A stretch of 64,000 bases of DNA from CBDCGS01 sp965216915 (GCA_965216915.1 CBDCGS010000011.1:1426001-1490000); one strand, 5' to 3'; positions 16,168 to 25,559 are shown, counted from the stretch's first letter. Numbers and translations: made by a program. The notes: generated from the sequence alone by a model not told the origin.

Positions 16168-17208
16168 CTAGCGCTCGCCAAGTTCTTCCCGCACGATCCG
16201 CGCGCCAGCGACCATCGCGGCGAGCTTGTCGCGTGCGACCGCGCGCGACAAATATTTCATGCCGCAGTCCGGCGCGACAACGATCCGCTCGGGCGGCACG
16301 ACATCGAGCGCCCGGCGGATGCGCCGGGCGACGGTCTCAGCGCTTTCCACGGCCGGATCGTGGAGATCGAGCACACCGAGCATGATCGTCTTCGACGGCA
16401 GCGCCTCGAGGACGCCGAGGTCGAGGCCGGACTGCGCGGTCTCGATCGAGATTTGCTGCGCCGCGCAGGCCTCGAGCTCGGGCAGGAACGAGTAGCCGCT
16501 CGGCCGGTCGTGCACGACATGCGCGTAGCCGAAGCAAAGGTGGACCGCCGTCGTCCCTGAGACTCCATTCAGCGCCCGGTTGATCGCCTTGACGGCATAA
16601 CCCTTGGCAACGTCGGGCCGCGCCTGCACATAGGGCTCATCGAGCTGCACCACGTCGACGCCCGCCGCGAACAGCGCCTTGATCTCCGCGTTGACCGCGT
16701 CGGCATAGTCCATCGCCGCGGCCTCGTCGCTCCCGTAATAGTCGTTCTGCGCCTGTTGGGTCATGGTGAAGGGACCGGGAATGGTGATCTTGGTCATGCG
16801 ATCCGTGTTCGCAACGAGGAACTCGGCGTCGCGCAGCTCGACCGGGCGCTCGCGCCGGATGGGGCCCGAGATCAGCGGCACGCGCGCAGGGTTGCCGGTG
16901 CGATCCATAGCGGTGCCGAGATTCTCCCGGTCGATCCCGCCCAGCGCGGTCGCGAACCGGTTGGAATAGCTTTCCCGGCGGATCTCGCCATCGGTGATGA
17001 TGTCGATGCCGGCCGCCTCCATCTCGCGAATCGCCATCAGCGTCGCCGCATCGTGCGCGTCTTCGAGGTGCGCCTCTTCGACCTTCCAGATCTCGCGTGC
17101 GCGCACGCGAGGCGGCAACCGTCCGAGCAGGTTCTCACGGTCGACCAGCCAATCGGGCTGCACATAGCTGCCAACCACGGTGGTCGGCAGGATCGGTGGC
17201 AGCGTCAT
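16168..17208 (-). CDS. MetE C-terminal-domain-like methyltransferase (cobalamin-independent methionine synthase family)
   Basis: A 346-residue protein equivalent to the catalytic half of MetE only. The zinc ligands expected for thiol activation are present: H223xC225 (VHLCFGYAH), E256 (ISIETAQ) and C315 (VAPDCGMKYLSR). The N-terminal MetE domain is absent, so it may use a methyl donor other than the polyglutamyl folate. Short MetE homologues often lie in catabolic clusters. It is divergent from the DUF1932-type dehydrogenase and converges with the aquaporin gene. Confidence 0.85.
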   Translation of the reverse strand: MTLPPILPTTVVGSYVQPDWLVDRENLLGRLPPRVRAREIWKVEEAHLEDAHDAATLMAIREMEAAGIDIITDGEIRRESYSNRFATALGGIDRENLGTAMDRTGNPARVPLISGPIRRERPVELRDAEFLVANTDRMTKITIPGPFTMTQQAQNDYYGSDEAAAMDYADAVNAEIKALFAAGVDVVQLDEPYVQARPDVAKGYAVKAINRALNGVSGTTAVHLCFGYAHVVHDRPSGYSFLPELEACAAQQISIETAQSGLDLGVLEALPSKTIMLGVLDLHDPAVESAETVARRIRRALDVVPPERIVVAPDCGMKYLSRAVARDKLAAMVAGARIVREELGER

Positions 17209-17291
17209 CCTCTCGTCCTCTTCGCGGTTCGCGCGCTAACTTGCTAGAAACCTGTCACCCGCCGCGCGGGCCACCGACGGAGGATAGCGCA

Positions 17292-18248
17292 TTGGCAACC
17301 GATCAGGCGGCGCCGCCGGGCGTGGCCGCCCCGCTCGCGCCTCGGATGATCGCCCTTCTTGGTTTCGGCGAGGCTGGCAGCGTCATCGCACGCGATCTTT
17401 GTGCCGAGGGCGGTTGGCGGGACGGTGCGCCCGCGCGAGAGCTGATCGCGATCGACACCGCGTGCGAGGATGGCGCCCGCGGCGCCGCGATGAGGGTGGA
17501 GGCCGAGCGGCGAGGGGTCCCGCTCTCGCGCGACTACACGGCCGCTCTCGGCACAGCCGACCTCGTGATCTCCGTCGTGACCGGGACGGAGGCGCGCGCC
17601 GCGGCGACCATGGCGCGGCCCTGGCTCAGGCCCGGCACGCTCTACGCCGACGTCAACTCGATCACGGGCCCGGAGACTCGGGTCGTTGCGGCCGCGCTTG
17701 CGCACGGCGGTGTCGACTTCGTCGATGTCGCGGCGATGGGCGTGTTCAAAGTCACCGGTATCGCCACTCCTCTCCTGTTGAGCGGACCGCGCGCCCCGGC
17801 GCTCGCCGCGTTCGTGGCAGCCGTGGGAGGCCGCGCCCGCGTGCTCAACGAGACGGTCGGCGATGCGAGCGCGGTCAAGATCCTCCGTTCGGTTCTCATG
17901 AAGGGCCTCGAGGCGCTCTCCGTCGAATGCCTGGTCGCGGCGCGGCGCCAGGGCCTGGTCTCCGAGGTGCTCGACAATCTCGGCGACGTCGATGCCATGG
18001 GGTTCGCCGCCTTCGTCCGCGCGCTCGCGACCACCCATCTGGTCCATGCCAAGCGCCGGCTCGAGGAGATGGAGAAGGCGCAGCAAAACCTCGCGGAGAG
18101 CGGCGTGCCCGCGCTGATGACGGGGGCCACGCAACGCAGCCATCGGCGCACCGTCGATGCCGCGCTCGATCCCGCCGCGGTCACCGATCTCGATCTCGAT
18201 GCCGCGCTCCGCATCCTCGACGAGATCGTCGGGCGCCCCGGGGGGTAG
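17292..18248 (+). CDS. NAD(P)-dependent dehydrogenase with 6PGDH-like fold and DUF1932 C-terminus
   Basis: A 318-residue beta-hydroxyacid-dehydrogenase-like protein. The Rossmann motif IALLGFGEAGSVIARDL lies near the N-terminus, a DVAAMGVFK segment follows, and the C-terminal helical domain (KILRSVLMKGLEAL...) is of the DUF1932 type. TTG 17292 is chosen because GGAGG (17279-17283) precedes it at the right distance; ATG 17346 sits at the Rossmann strand and has no ribosome site. The substrate is probably a small hydroxy acid. It ends 16 nt from a convergent oxygenase gene. Confidence 0.85.
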   Translation: MATDQAAPPGVAAPLAPRMIALLGFGEAGSVIARDLCAEGGWRDGAPARELIAIDTACEDGARGAAMRVEAERRGVPLSRDYTAALGTADLVISVVTGTEARAAATMARPWLRPGTLYADVNSITGPETRVVAAALAHGGVDFVDVAAMGVFKVTGIATPLLLSGPRAPALAAFVAAVGGRARVLNETVGDASAVKILRSVLMKGLEALSVECLVAARRQGLVSEVLDNLGDVDAMGFAAFVRALATTHLVHAKRRLEEMEKAQQNLAESGVPALMTGATQRSHRRTVDAALDPAAVTDLDLDAALRILDEIVGRPGG

Positions 18249-18263
18249 CAGCAGCGCCGGCCT

Positions 18264-19262
18264 TCACGCGCGTTTGCCCGTCTCCTTCGCCGTCTTCGAG
18301 AGCAAGTGCGCGCCAGAGGTGACCGGTCGATATTTCGGCGCCTCGCCGGCGGCGAGGCAGGTCGGCAAGCACGCGACCACGGCGTCGTGGTTCGGCTGAT
18401 GGAAGAAGGCGAGCGAGGCGCGGCGGCTCCGACTCAGGGCCTCGGTGGACGGCACTACCACGCGGTGCAGTGTGGAGACCCACCGATCGTTGGTCCATTG
18501 CGCCATGAGATCGCCGAGATTGACTACGAAGGCATCGCGCGGGCACCACACGTCGCGCCAACACCCGTCGATGTGCACCTGGAGCCCACCGGCCGCGTCC
18601 GTCGGGTGGAGAATGGTGAGGCTTCCATAGTCGCTGTGGGCGCCCGCGCGCAGTTGGCGGGGCTGCGGCGGCGACTGCGGGACCGGGTAGTGGTTGAGGC
18701 GCATCGCCGTGATGTGGCGATCGATCTTGTCGTGGAAAATTTCCTCGGGCAGTGCGAGCGCGCGGGCGAAGAGGCGCATGAGGTCGCCGGCGAGGCGTTC
18801 CATCGCGGCGTAGTAGGCCAGCATGCACGTCCGAAACGACGGCGGCTCGGTCGGCCAGATGTTAGGCTCGAACCAGGTCTCGCGATGCGCCGTGTAGTAG
18901 GGCTCGTCCGGCAGGTCTTCACGACCGAAGGTAAAAGCCTCGATGAGGTCGGGCGGCGATTCCTCGCCAAGCGTGTAGGCGAGCGCGTTGCCGCCAACCG
19001 GCATGTAGCCGCGCCGAAAATCTCCCTTGGCGGAGATCCAGCGCCGCTTCTCGGACTCCGCCAGATCGAAGAATGCCCACGTCGCCGCGAGGGTATCGGC
19101 GATCACGTCCGCGGGCACGCCATGGCCCTGCACGATGAGGAAGCCGATGTCGCGGCACGCATGGTCAACCGCGGCGGCGACAGTCGCGCGCTCGCCCAGA
19201 TCGCCGTGCAAGAAAGGCGTCATGTCGACAATTGGAACGGTCACGCCCATGCCCTCAGCCAT
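18264..19262 (-). CDS. Isopenicillin-N-synthase-like 2OG-Fe(II) oxygenase (copy 1)
   Basis: A 332-residue double-stranded-beta-helix oxygenase of the plant/fungal DIOX-N plus 2OG-FeII type. Iron ligands H209xD211 (GAHSDYGSLT) and H266 (STLHRV) and the 2-oxoglutarate-binding R281xS283 (RRASLAFFHQP) are all present, so it is likely active. Substrate unknown. A clear paralogue lies at 43816-44823. Both are divergent from a short-chain or PLP enzyme gene. Confidence 0.9.
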   Translation of the reverse strand: MAEGMGVTVPIVDMTPFLHGDLGERATVAAAVDHACRDIGFLIVQGHGVPADVIADTLAATWAFFDLAESEKRRWISAKGDFRRGYMPVGGNALAYTLGEESPPDLIEAFTFGREDLPDEPYYTAHRETWFEPNIWPTEPPSFRTCMLAYYAAMERLAGDLMRLFARALALPEEIFHDKIDRHITAMRLNHYPVPQSPPQPRQLRAGAHSDYGSLTILHPTDAAGGLQVHIDGCWRDVWCPRDAFVVNLGDLMAQWTNDRWVSTLHRVVVPSTEALSRSRRASLAFFHQPNHDAVVACLPTCLAAGEAPKYRPVTSGAHLLSKTAKETGKRA

Positions 19263-19333
19263 CCCACGGTCGTCCGATGACGCTAAGGTAGGAAAGGATC
19301 GGCCTTCGAGGCAACCAGATGACGAGGCACGCC

Positions 19334-20089
19334 ATGGCGAAACGGTTTGAGGGGAAGGCCGCTCTGGTCACCGGCGCGGGATCCGGGATCGGCGCGGAGA
19401 CCGCCCGCAGGCTTGCTGAGGAAGGCGCGGCGGTTCTGCTCACCGACCGCAGCGAAAGCGGGCTCGACCGCACGCGGCGCGAGATCGACGCGCTTGGCAC
19501 GCCCGTCGAAACCTGCGTCGCCGACGTCGGCGATGGACGTGCCGTCGAACAGATGGTCGGAAAGGCCGTCGAGGCTTTCGGCGGGCTCGACCTCGCGCTC
19601 AATGGTGCCGGCATCGAAGGGGCGCAGGTGGACTTGCCGGAACAAGACGATGCGGTTGTCGCCGAAGCGTTGCGCACGATGGTGCACGGATTGCATCACT
19701 GCTTGAAGCGCGAGATCCCGGCCATCATCGCGAACGGCGGCGGGGCGATCGTCAATATCAGCGGTACGATGGGCATTCGCGCGCTGCCCACCTGGTCGCC
19801 CTACGTCGCGGCCAAGCACGCGGTCTCCGGCATGACGCGCGCGGCCGCGCTGGAGTTCGCGCGCCGTGGCGTGCGCATCAACGCAGTGGCGCCGGGGCCG
19901 ATCATGACCCCGATGCTCGATCGCTGCACGGGTGGCGACACGCGCGCCTTCGCCGAAAGCATTCCGATGGGTCGCGTCGGCGCGCCACACGAGGTGGCGA
20001 ACGCCGCGCTCTGGCTTCTCTCGGACGAGGCGAGCTATATCACCGGCCACATTCTGCCGGTGGATGGCGGCGTGCTTGCCAGCGTGTGA
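19334..20089 (+). CDS. Short-chain dehydrogenase/reductase (SDR)
   Basis: A 251-residue classical SDR. It has TGAGSGIG at 13-20 for NAD(P), S143, and Y157xxxK161 (YVAAK) as the catalytic set, and the C-terminal PVDGG motif (ILPVDGGVLAS). The acidic residue after the second strand (LLTDRS) suggests NAD(H) preference. ATG 19334 has GAGG eight nt ahead; an in-frame ATG at 19319 is possible. It is probably the first gene of a plus-strand group with the LLM, M20 and dihydropyrimidinase-like genes. Confidence 0.93.
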   Translation: MAKRFEGKAALVTGAGSGIGAETARRLAEEGAAVLLTDRSESGLDRTRREIDALGTPVETCVADVGDGRAVEQMVGKAVEAFGGLDLALNGAGIEGAQVDLPEQDDAVVAEALRTMVHGLHHCLKREIPAIIANGGGAIVNISGTMGIRALPTWSPYVAAKHAVSGMTRAAALEFARRGVRINAVAPGPIMTPMLDRCTGGDTRAFAESIPMGRVGAPHEVANAALWLLSDEASYITGHILPVDGGVLASV

Positions 20090-20147
20090 CCCCTGGGTCT
20101 CCGTGGCATAGTGGCGCGCATGGCGGAGTGACGAGCGGGCATCGGCG

Positions 20148-21155
20148 ATGGCTAAAATAGGGTTCGGCTTCCTGGACCGGCCGGGCGTGCGGGAGCAGCT
20201 GCGGCTCGCGCAAAAGGCGGAGGCCCTCGGCTACGATTCGCTTTGGGTCACGGAGACCCGCCTCGCGCGCGACGCGATTTCCGTGCTCGGCGCGCTGGCT
20301 GCCTCCACCGAGCGCATCCGCCTCGGCAGCGGCATCGTCAACTCCTGGACGCGTGGCCCGGCGTTGATGGCGATGACCTTCGCGACGCTCGACAACCTGG
20401 CGCCCGGGCGCATGAGCGTCGGGCTCGGTGCCTATTGGGACCCGCTGGCCTGGAAGCAGGGGATCGAGCGCACCAAGCCGCTCTCGCAGATGCGTGAGTA
20501 TATCGGGGTGCTGCGCCGGCTCCTCGCGCTCGAGGAAGGCGTCACCTTCGAGAGCCCGCTCGTGCGAGTCCGCGATCTGACGCTCGATCTCGGCCACGGC
20601 GACCCGCGCATCCCGCCCGCCATCAAGATCTTCATCGGCCCGACCGGACCGAAGATGATGGAGCTCACGGGTGAGATCGCCGACGGTGCGCTGATCAACG
20701 GCATCCTCCCGCCCTCCTACACCCGCACCTCGCTGGAACACATCGCCGCAGGTGCGGCACGGTCGGGCCGCACGCTCGACGACATCGAGAAGTTCCAACT
20801 CATCAACATCTCGATGAACGCAGATCCGGAAAAGGCGCGCTACGACGCCAAGCGCTTGGTCACGCAATATCTCGGACAGCAGCCCCATTTCGCGAAAGCG
20901 CTCGCCGTGCCGGACGATCAACTCGCCGAGATCAAAGGCGTGATGGGCGGCTGGCCGCCGCGCCGGGGCGGCATCGAGGATGCCATGGACCTCGTCGACG
21001 ATGCCCTGGTCGACGACGTGATTGCGCACGGCACCCCCGAGCAATGCGTCGCAAGCGCCGAGCGGTGGCGCGCGGCTGGCTTGGATCAGATCGTGCTGAT
21101 CCCGCTCAGCCGCAACTATGACGAGATCATCGAAGCCTTCGCGCCGCGCTCATGA
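20148..21155 (+). CDS. LLM class flavin-dependent monooxygenase/oxidoreductase
   Basis: A 335-residue luciferase-like barrel protein (IGFGFLDRPGVREQLRLAQKAEALGYDSLWVTETR, given here only as its family opening; LGSGIVNSW; GLGAYWDPLA). Its stop codon overlaps the start of the M20 carbamoylase gene (ATGA at 21152-21155), which indicates translational coupling. In the pyrimidine Rut pathway an LLM enzyme (RutA) opens uracil, and the amide products are then hydrolysed. A comparable ring-opening role here is inferred from the coupled hydrolases, not from residue evidence. Confidence 0.88.
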   Translation: MAKIGFGFLDRPGVREQLRLAQKAEALGYDSLWVTETRLARDAISVLGALAASTERIRLGSGIVNSWTRGPALMAMTFATLDNLAPGRMSVGLGAYWDPLAWKQGIERTKPLSQMREYIGVLRRLLALEEGVTFESPLVRVRDLTLDLGHGDPRIPPAIKIFIGPTGPKMMELTGEIADGALINGILPPSYTRTSLEHIAAGAARSGRTLDDIEKFQLINISMNADPEKARYDAKRLVTQYLGQQPHFAKALAVPDDQLAEIKGVMGGWPPRRGGIEDAMDLVDDALVDDVIAHGTPEQCVASAERWRAAGLDQIVLIPLSRNYDEIIEAFAPRS

Positions 21156-22447
21156 GCGGCCTCGACGAAGCCGCCATCTCATCTGCGGTCGAGGCGCGCC
21201 TGTCCTTCGCCGCTGCGCTTTTCGACGCGGTGCGCGCGATCAGCGCCGATGCCGCCGGCGTGACGCGCCCGCCCTGGAGCAAAGTCGACCAAGCCGCTGC
21301 GGACCTCCTCGCCGAGGCGGCGCGCAGCCTCGACCTCGAGGTGGACCACGACCCCGCCGGCAATCTCCTGTGTGCATTGCCGGGCCGCGATCGTGGCGCG
21401 CCACGCGTGCTCACCGGCTCGCACCTCGATTCCGTGCCGACGGGCGGGCACTTCGATGGACTCGCGGGCGTCATCGCCGGTCTCACGACCCTCGCGGCGT
21501 TTCGCGACGCCGGCATCCGACCCGCCTGCGACGTCGTCACCATCGGCACGCGGGGTGAGGAAAGCGTTTGGTATGGCATCGCCTATGTCGGCAGCCGCCT
21601 CGCGGTCGGCAACCTGCCCATCGAGACGGCGGAGGGCCTGCGGCGCACCGACACGGGGCGCCCGCTTCTGGAGGAGATGGCGGCTCTCGGCCTCGACCCC
21701 GAGGCCTTGCGCGCGGCCGAGGCACCATCGATCTCACCCCGCAACACGCGCGCGTTTCTGGAGCTTCACATCGAGCAGGGCCCCGTGCTGATCGGGGAAG
21801 GCCTCCCGCTCGGAATCCCGACGGTGATTCGCGGCAATGTGCGCTTTCCCTATGCGCGTTGCGAGGGCCGCTACGACCACTCGGGCGCGACGCCCCACGC
21901 CTACCGGCAGGACACGGTGTTGGCGGTCGCCGCGCTTCTCCAGGCACTCGAAGGGTTTTGGCTCGAACGCATGGAAGGCGGCGAGCCCGACGCCGTGTTC
22001 ACGGTCGGCAAGCTGTCGACGGACGCCGCGCACCACGCCATGACCAAGGTGGCGGGGCGCTGTGACTTCACGCTCAACTTCGGCGGCACGCGCGGCTCGT
22101 TCCTGGAGGATTGTCGCGCGCGGACGCTGGCGCTCGCCGACGAAATCGGCGCAGCGCGGAACGTGCGTTTTGCGCTTGGCGAATGCGTCGGGTCGAAGCC
22201 GATGCGTCTCGACGCATCGTTGCGCGACCACCTCACCCGGACCGCGACCCGGCTCGCGCTTCCGACCCGGGCGTTCGCGACGGTGGGCCACGACGCGGCG
22301 ACGTTCGCGAGCGTCGGCATCCCGGCCGCCATGGTGCTGGTGCGCAACGCCCATGGCAGCCATAACCCCGACGAGGAGATGGATCTCGCCGATTTCGGCG
22401 CGGGCGTCAAAGTGCTCGCCGCCACCGTGGCCGCGCTTGCGGCATGA
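21152..22447 (+). CDS. M20-family hydantoinase/carbamoylase-type amidohydrolase
   Basis: A 431-residue dizinc hydrolase of the N-carbamoyl-L-amino-acid hydrolase / beta-ureidopropionase / allantoate amidohydrolase group. Metal and catalytic residues are visible: H91 (GSHLDS), D102 (GGHFDG), the GEES pair near 135-138, H206 (LELHIEQGP) and a late histidine in NAHGSHNPDE. These enzymes release CO2 and ammonia from carbamoyl groups. It is coupled to the LLM gene by ATGA and lies 26 nt before a dihydropyrimidinase-like gene. The exact ureido substrate is not evident. Confidence 0.92.
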   Translation: MSGLDEAAISSAVEARLSFAAALFDAVRAISADAAGVTRPPWSKVDQAAADLLAEAARSLDLEVDHDPAGNLLCALPGRDRGAPRVLTGSHLDSVPTGGHFDGLAGVIAGLTTLAAFRDAGIRPACDVVTIGTRGEESVWYGIAYVGSRLAVGNLPIETAEGLRRTDTGRPLLEEMAALGLDPEALRAAEAPSISPRNTRAFLELHIEQGPVLIGEGLPLGIPTVIRGNVRFPYARCEGRYDHSGATPHAYRQDTVLAVAALLQALEGFWLERMEGGEPDAVFTVGKLSTDAAHHAMTKVAGRCDFTLNFGGTRGSFLEDCRARTLALADEIGAARNVRFALGECVGSKPMRLDASLRDHLTRTATRLALPTRAFATVGHDAATFASVGIPAAMVLVRNAHGSHNPDEEMDLADFGAGVKVLAATVAALAA

Positions 22448-22472
22448 TCCCGACGAGCGAGGAGCCAACACC

Positions 22473-23816
22473 ATGTTCGACCTGATTGTGCGCGGAGACC
22501 TGGTCCTCCCCGATCGCATTCTGCGTGGCGGCTATCTCGCCGTGAAAGATGGTGTGATCGGCGCCGTGGGTGTTGGCGAGGCGCCGGATGCACCGCGCGC
22601 GCTCGATGCGCGTGACAAGCTCATCTTTCCGGGCCTGATCGACGGTCAGGTCCATGCGGGAAGCGCGGAAGGGATCGAGGGACTTCGTGATGCGACGATC
22701 GCGGCAGCCGCCGGCGGCGTGACCACGGTCGTCGACATGCCTTTCGACGAGCCCATGCCGGTCAACACGCCCGATCTGTTGGCGACAAAGATCGCCCGGC
22801 TCGAAGAGATCGCGACCGTCGATGTCGCGCTCTATGCGAACCCGCGCAAGGGCGCCGGCACGGACGGCATTCTCGAGATGGCCGAGGGCGGCGTTTGCGC
22901 GTTCAAAGTGTCGACCTACGAATATCACCCCGTGCGCTTCCCCCGCTTCGACACCGGCGAGCTATTTCAGCTTTTCCCCGTCATCCGCGAGACCGGCCTC
23001 TCAGTCTCGTTCCACAACGAGGACCCCTACATCGTCCAGTTCCTTACCGCGCAGCTGCACGCCGAGCGCCGCAACACACCCGACAGCCATGGCGCGAGCC
23101 GCCCGCCGGTGGCTGAGCTGGTCGCCAATGTCGGCGTGTTCGAGATCGCGCGCGTCACCGGTGTGCGCTGCCACATCGTGCACAGCTCGCTCGCGCGGGG
23201 CTTCGATCATGTGAGGCGTTACCGAGAGGACGGCGTGCGAGCCACCGGCGAGACCTGCGTGCAATACCTCACGTTCACCGAAGACGACGTCATGCGGCTC
23301 GCGGGGCGCTTGAAGCAAAACCCGCCCATCCGGTCCGCCGAGGAGGTCGAGGCGCTGTGGGAAAAGGTGGTCGCCGACGAGGTCGATTTCGTCTCGTCGG
23401 ACCACGTCGCCTGGCCGCTCACCCGCAAGTCCGACCCCGACATGTTCAAGAACGGCTCGGGCGTGCCCGGCCTCGAGACGCTGTTCGCCGCGCTCTACAC
23501 CGGCATGGTGACCGATCGCGGCCTGACGCCGAGCCGGGTCGCGGCGCTTCTTGCGGAGCGACCCGCACGGCACTTCGGGCTCTATCCGCAAAAGGGCGCG
23601 CTGATCCCGGGCGCGGACGCGGATTTCGCGGTGGTCGATCCGACCGCGTGGACCTTCGACGCCGCGAATATGGCCTCGGCCGTGAAATGGAGCCCCTATG
23701 ACGGCATGACTTTCGGCGCGCGCGTCACCGACACCTACCTCCGCGGCCAACCGGTCTTCGAAAACGGCCGTGTCACCGGCGCGCCGGGCGACGGTCAGTT
23801 CGTGCGACCCCTCTGA
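22473..23816 (+). CDS. Dihydropyrimidinase/allantoinase-like amidohydrolase with altered first metal motif
   Basis: A 447-residue cyclic-amidohydrolase-superfamily protein. Expected zinc-site residues are K145 (AFKVSTYE, the carboxylated lysine), H181 (FHNED), H237 (HIVHSS) and D310 (SSDHVAW). However, the first HxH reads Q59-V-H61 (PGLIDGQVHAG), so one canonical ligand is a glutamine. GAGGAG precedes ATG 22473. Together with the carbamoylase it would open a cyclic amide/ureide and hydrolyse the product. A mononuclear site is possible. Confidence 0.88.
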   Translation: MFDLIVRGDLVLPDRILRGGYLAVKDGVIGAVGVGEAPDAPRALDARDKLIFPGLIDGQVHAGSAEGIEGLRDATIAAAAGGVTTVVDMPFDEPMPVNTPDLLATKIARLEEIATVDVALYANPRKGAGTDGILEMAEGGVCAFKVSTYEYHPVRFPRFDTGELFQLFPVIRETGLSVSFHNEDPYIVQFLTAQLHAERRNTPDSHGASRPPVAELVANVGVFEIARVTGVRCHIVHSSLARGFDHVRRYREDGVRATGETCVQYLTFTEDDVMRLAGRLKQNPPIRSAEEVEALWEKVVADEVDFVSSDHVAWPLTRKSDPDMFKNGSGVPGLETLFAALYTGMVTDRGLTPSRVAALLAERPARHFGLYPQKGALIPGADADFAVVDPTAWTFDAANMASAVKWSPYDGMTFGARVTDTYLRGQPVFENGRVTGAPGDGQFVRPL

Positions 23817-23831
23817 GCGGCTCTTCCCGTC

Positions 23832-24659
23832 TCAGCCGTGCCCGATGGTGAAGTCGTTGCCGCCGTGGCGGTCAACGCCGCGGGCGAGCCAGATTGGCCG
23901 ATCGACGAAATTGGCGTAGCGCGAATCACTGCCGTCGGGCCGGCTGCGTGCACCGCGATCGAAAAGCGAGGTCGACGGCATGTAGCGGAGCGCGACACCC
24001 GTCCGCCGCCGTCCCGAGCGGTTCGCCGCGGAGCCGTGGATCGTATAGATATCGTGCAGGGAGAACTGCCCCGGCTCGAGTTCGACGTTGATCGCGTCGC
24101 TTTCCTCATACTGGTCGAAGTCGAGAGCCTCGTAGAGCGCCATCGCCGGATCCGCGTCCTCATGGTGACGATAGAGCCGGCGCGCGCGGTGCGATCCCGG
24201 AATCATGCGTATGCAGCCGTTCTCCGTATCCACGTGGTCGAGCGCGAGCCACGCGGTGCAGGTCGCAAGCGGACGGAAGGGCCAAAAATGCCCGTCTTGA
24301 TGCCACGGCACCTCGCGCCCGGTGCCCGCGGGCTTGCAGAAGACGTGGCAGCTCCAGAGGATGATGTCCGGGCCGATCACCTGCTCGATCATGTCGAGGA
24401 TCGCGGGGTCGAGCGCGAGATCGAGGAAGGCCTGATGACCGCGGACATTTTCGGCCTTGCCATCGACGATATGCGCCGACATCAACGATTCCGGTGGCAC
24501 GGTCGGGTTGGCCGCGAGCAGCGCCTCAAGGGCGGCGCGCAGCTCGGCAACGCGCGCCGGCGCGAGCCGAAAGCCGGGTGTGACATGGCCATCGCGCTCA
24601 TAGGCGTCGACCTCTGCCGCGGTCAGGACATTCGGCCGGCGTGTCCCGGTGGTCCTCAT
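23832..24659 (-). CDS. Phytanoyl-CoA dioxygenase (PhyH) family oxygenase
   Basis: 275 residues with the Fe(II) triad H120xD122 (WHQDGHFWPF) and H208 (IHGS), followed by an arginine-rich segment (RSGRRRTGVALRY) placed for 2-oxoglutarate. It converges with the amidohydrolase gene (15 nt apart) and lies 20 nt downstream of the IclR regulator on the same strand, so it is probably co-transcribed with that regulator. Substrate unknown. Confidence 0.88.
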   Translation of the reverse strand: MRTTGTRRPNVLTAAEVDAYERDGHVTPGFRLAPARVAELRAALEALLAANPTVPPESLMSAHIVDGKAENVRGHQAFLDLALDPAILDMIEQVIGPDIILWSCHVFCKPAGTGREVPWHQDGHFWPFRPLATCTAWLALDHVDTENGCIRMIPGSHRARRLYRHHEDADPAMALYEALDFDQYEESDAINVELEPGQFSLHDIYTIHGSAANRSGRRRTGVALRYMPSTSLFDRGARSRPDGSDSRYANFVDRPIWLARGVDRHGGNDFTIGHG

Positions 24660-24679
24660 GGCTGGCCCTGCGCCTCGTC

Positions 24680-25531
24680 CTAGTCTCGCTCCTGGCTGCT
24701 CAGACGCCAGCCCAGCCCGATCGAGATCGCGTGGCAGGTGCGAAGCAGCGTCTCGAGCATCGCCTCGCGGCGCGCCTCTTCGCGCAACGTCGATCGGCGC
24801 ACGATGAAGCTGACGGCGCAGGGCACATGGCCGGCGCGGTCGAAGACGGGAGCGGAGAGAGAGCCGGTGAAGGGCTGAACATCGCCCTCGGTTTCACAGT
24901 AGCCGTTGCGGCGGATCGCGGCGAGGCGTTCGCGGAGCACGGCGGGATCGGTCAGCGTTTCTGGCGTCAACCGTTCAAGCTCGCCGCTCAAATACTGATC
25001 GATGAATCCGGACGGGGCATAAGCGAGCAGCACCTGCCCCTTCGAGCCGCAGTGAAGCGGGAAGTGGTAGCCATAGGTGGACTTGGTGATGATTTCGCCC
25101 GCGGTGTGATGCGAGTAGAGCGTCACCGCGAGACGGCCGGAGCGCTCGACGAGCTGCACGGTCACGTCATCGCAGGCGGCGGCCTGCTCGAGATGCGGCT
25201 GTGCGAGCTCCATCACCGGATGGTTGGTGAGATAGGCGGTTCCCACGAACCACATTCTCGGACCGATGGTGTATCGGTTCGTGTCCGCATCGCGCTCGAG
25301 AAAGCCGCCTTGCTCGAGCTCGCTCAAGGTGCGGTGAAGCGTGGCCCACGAAACGCCGAGCGCCGCGGCAACATCGCTCGCCCGGCCTGGCTGGACGGCG
25401 AGATGCTCCAAGACCTGGAGTGCCCGATACACACCCTTGAGTGCCGGCGCGGAGCCAGCCTGGCTCGCACCCGATGCGGCTCCGGCGTGCACCGCGCCGT
25501 GCGATGCGGAGGCCTCCTCCGATCCTGCCAT
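24680..25531 (-). CDS. IclR-family transcriptional regulator
   Basis: A 283-residue protein with an N-terminal winged HTH (LKGVYRALQVLEHLAVQPGRASDVAAALGVS..., about residues 30-90) and the IclR effector domain (LHCGSKGQVLLAYAP, GYCETEGDVQPFTGSLSAPVFD). ATG 25531 is chosen because TTGAGGGA lies just before it; the longer frame to 25606 would cover its own promoter and a palindrome. The palindrome TATCCGTATAGCGGATA (25560-25576) just after its -10 suggests autoregulation. The same core lies before the BMP transporter at 32359. Confidence 0.92.
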   Translation of the reverse strand: MAGSEEASASHGAVHAGAASGASQAGSAPALKGVYRALQVLEHLAVQPGRASDVAAALGVSWATLHRTLSELEQGGFLERDADTNRYTIGPRMWFVGTAYLTNHPVMELAQPHLEQAAACDDVTVQLVERSGRLAVTLYSHHTAGEIITKSTYGYHFPLHCGSKGQVLLAYAPSGFIDQYLSGELERLTPETLTDPAVLRERLAAIRRNGYCETEGDVQPFTGSLSAPVFDRAGHVPCAVSFIVRRSTLREEARREAMLETLLRTCHAISIGLGWRLSSQERD

Positions 25532-25559
25532 GACCGATCCCTCAATACCTGTTCTCGAA

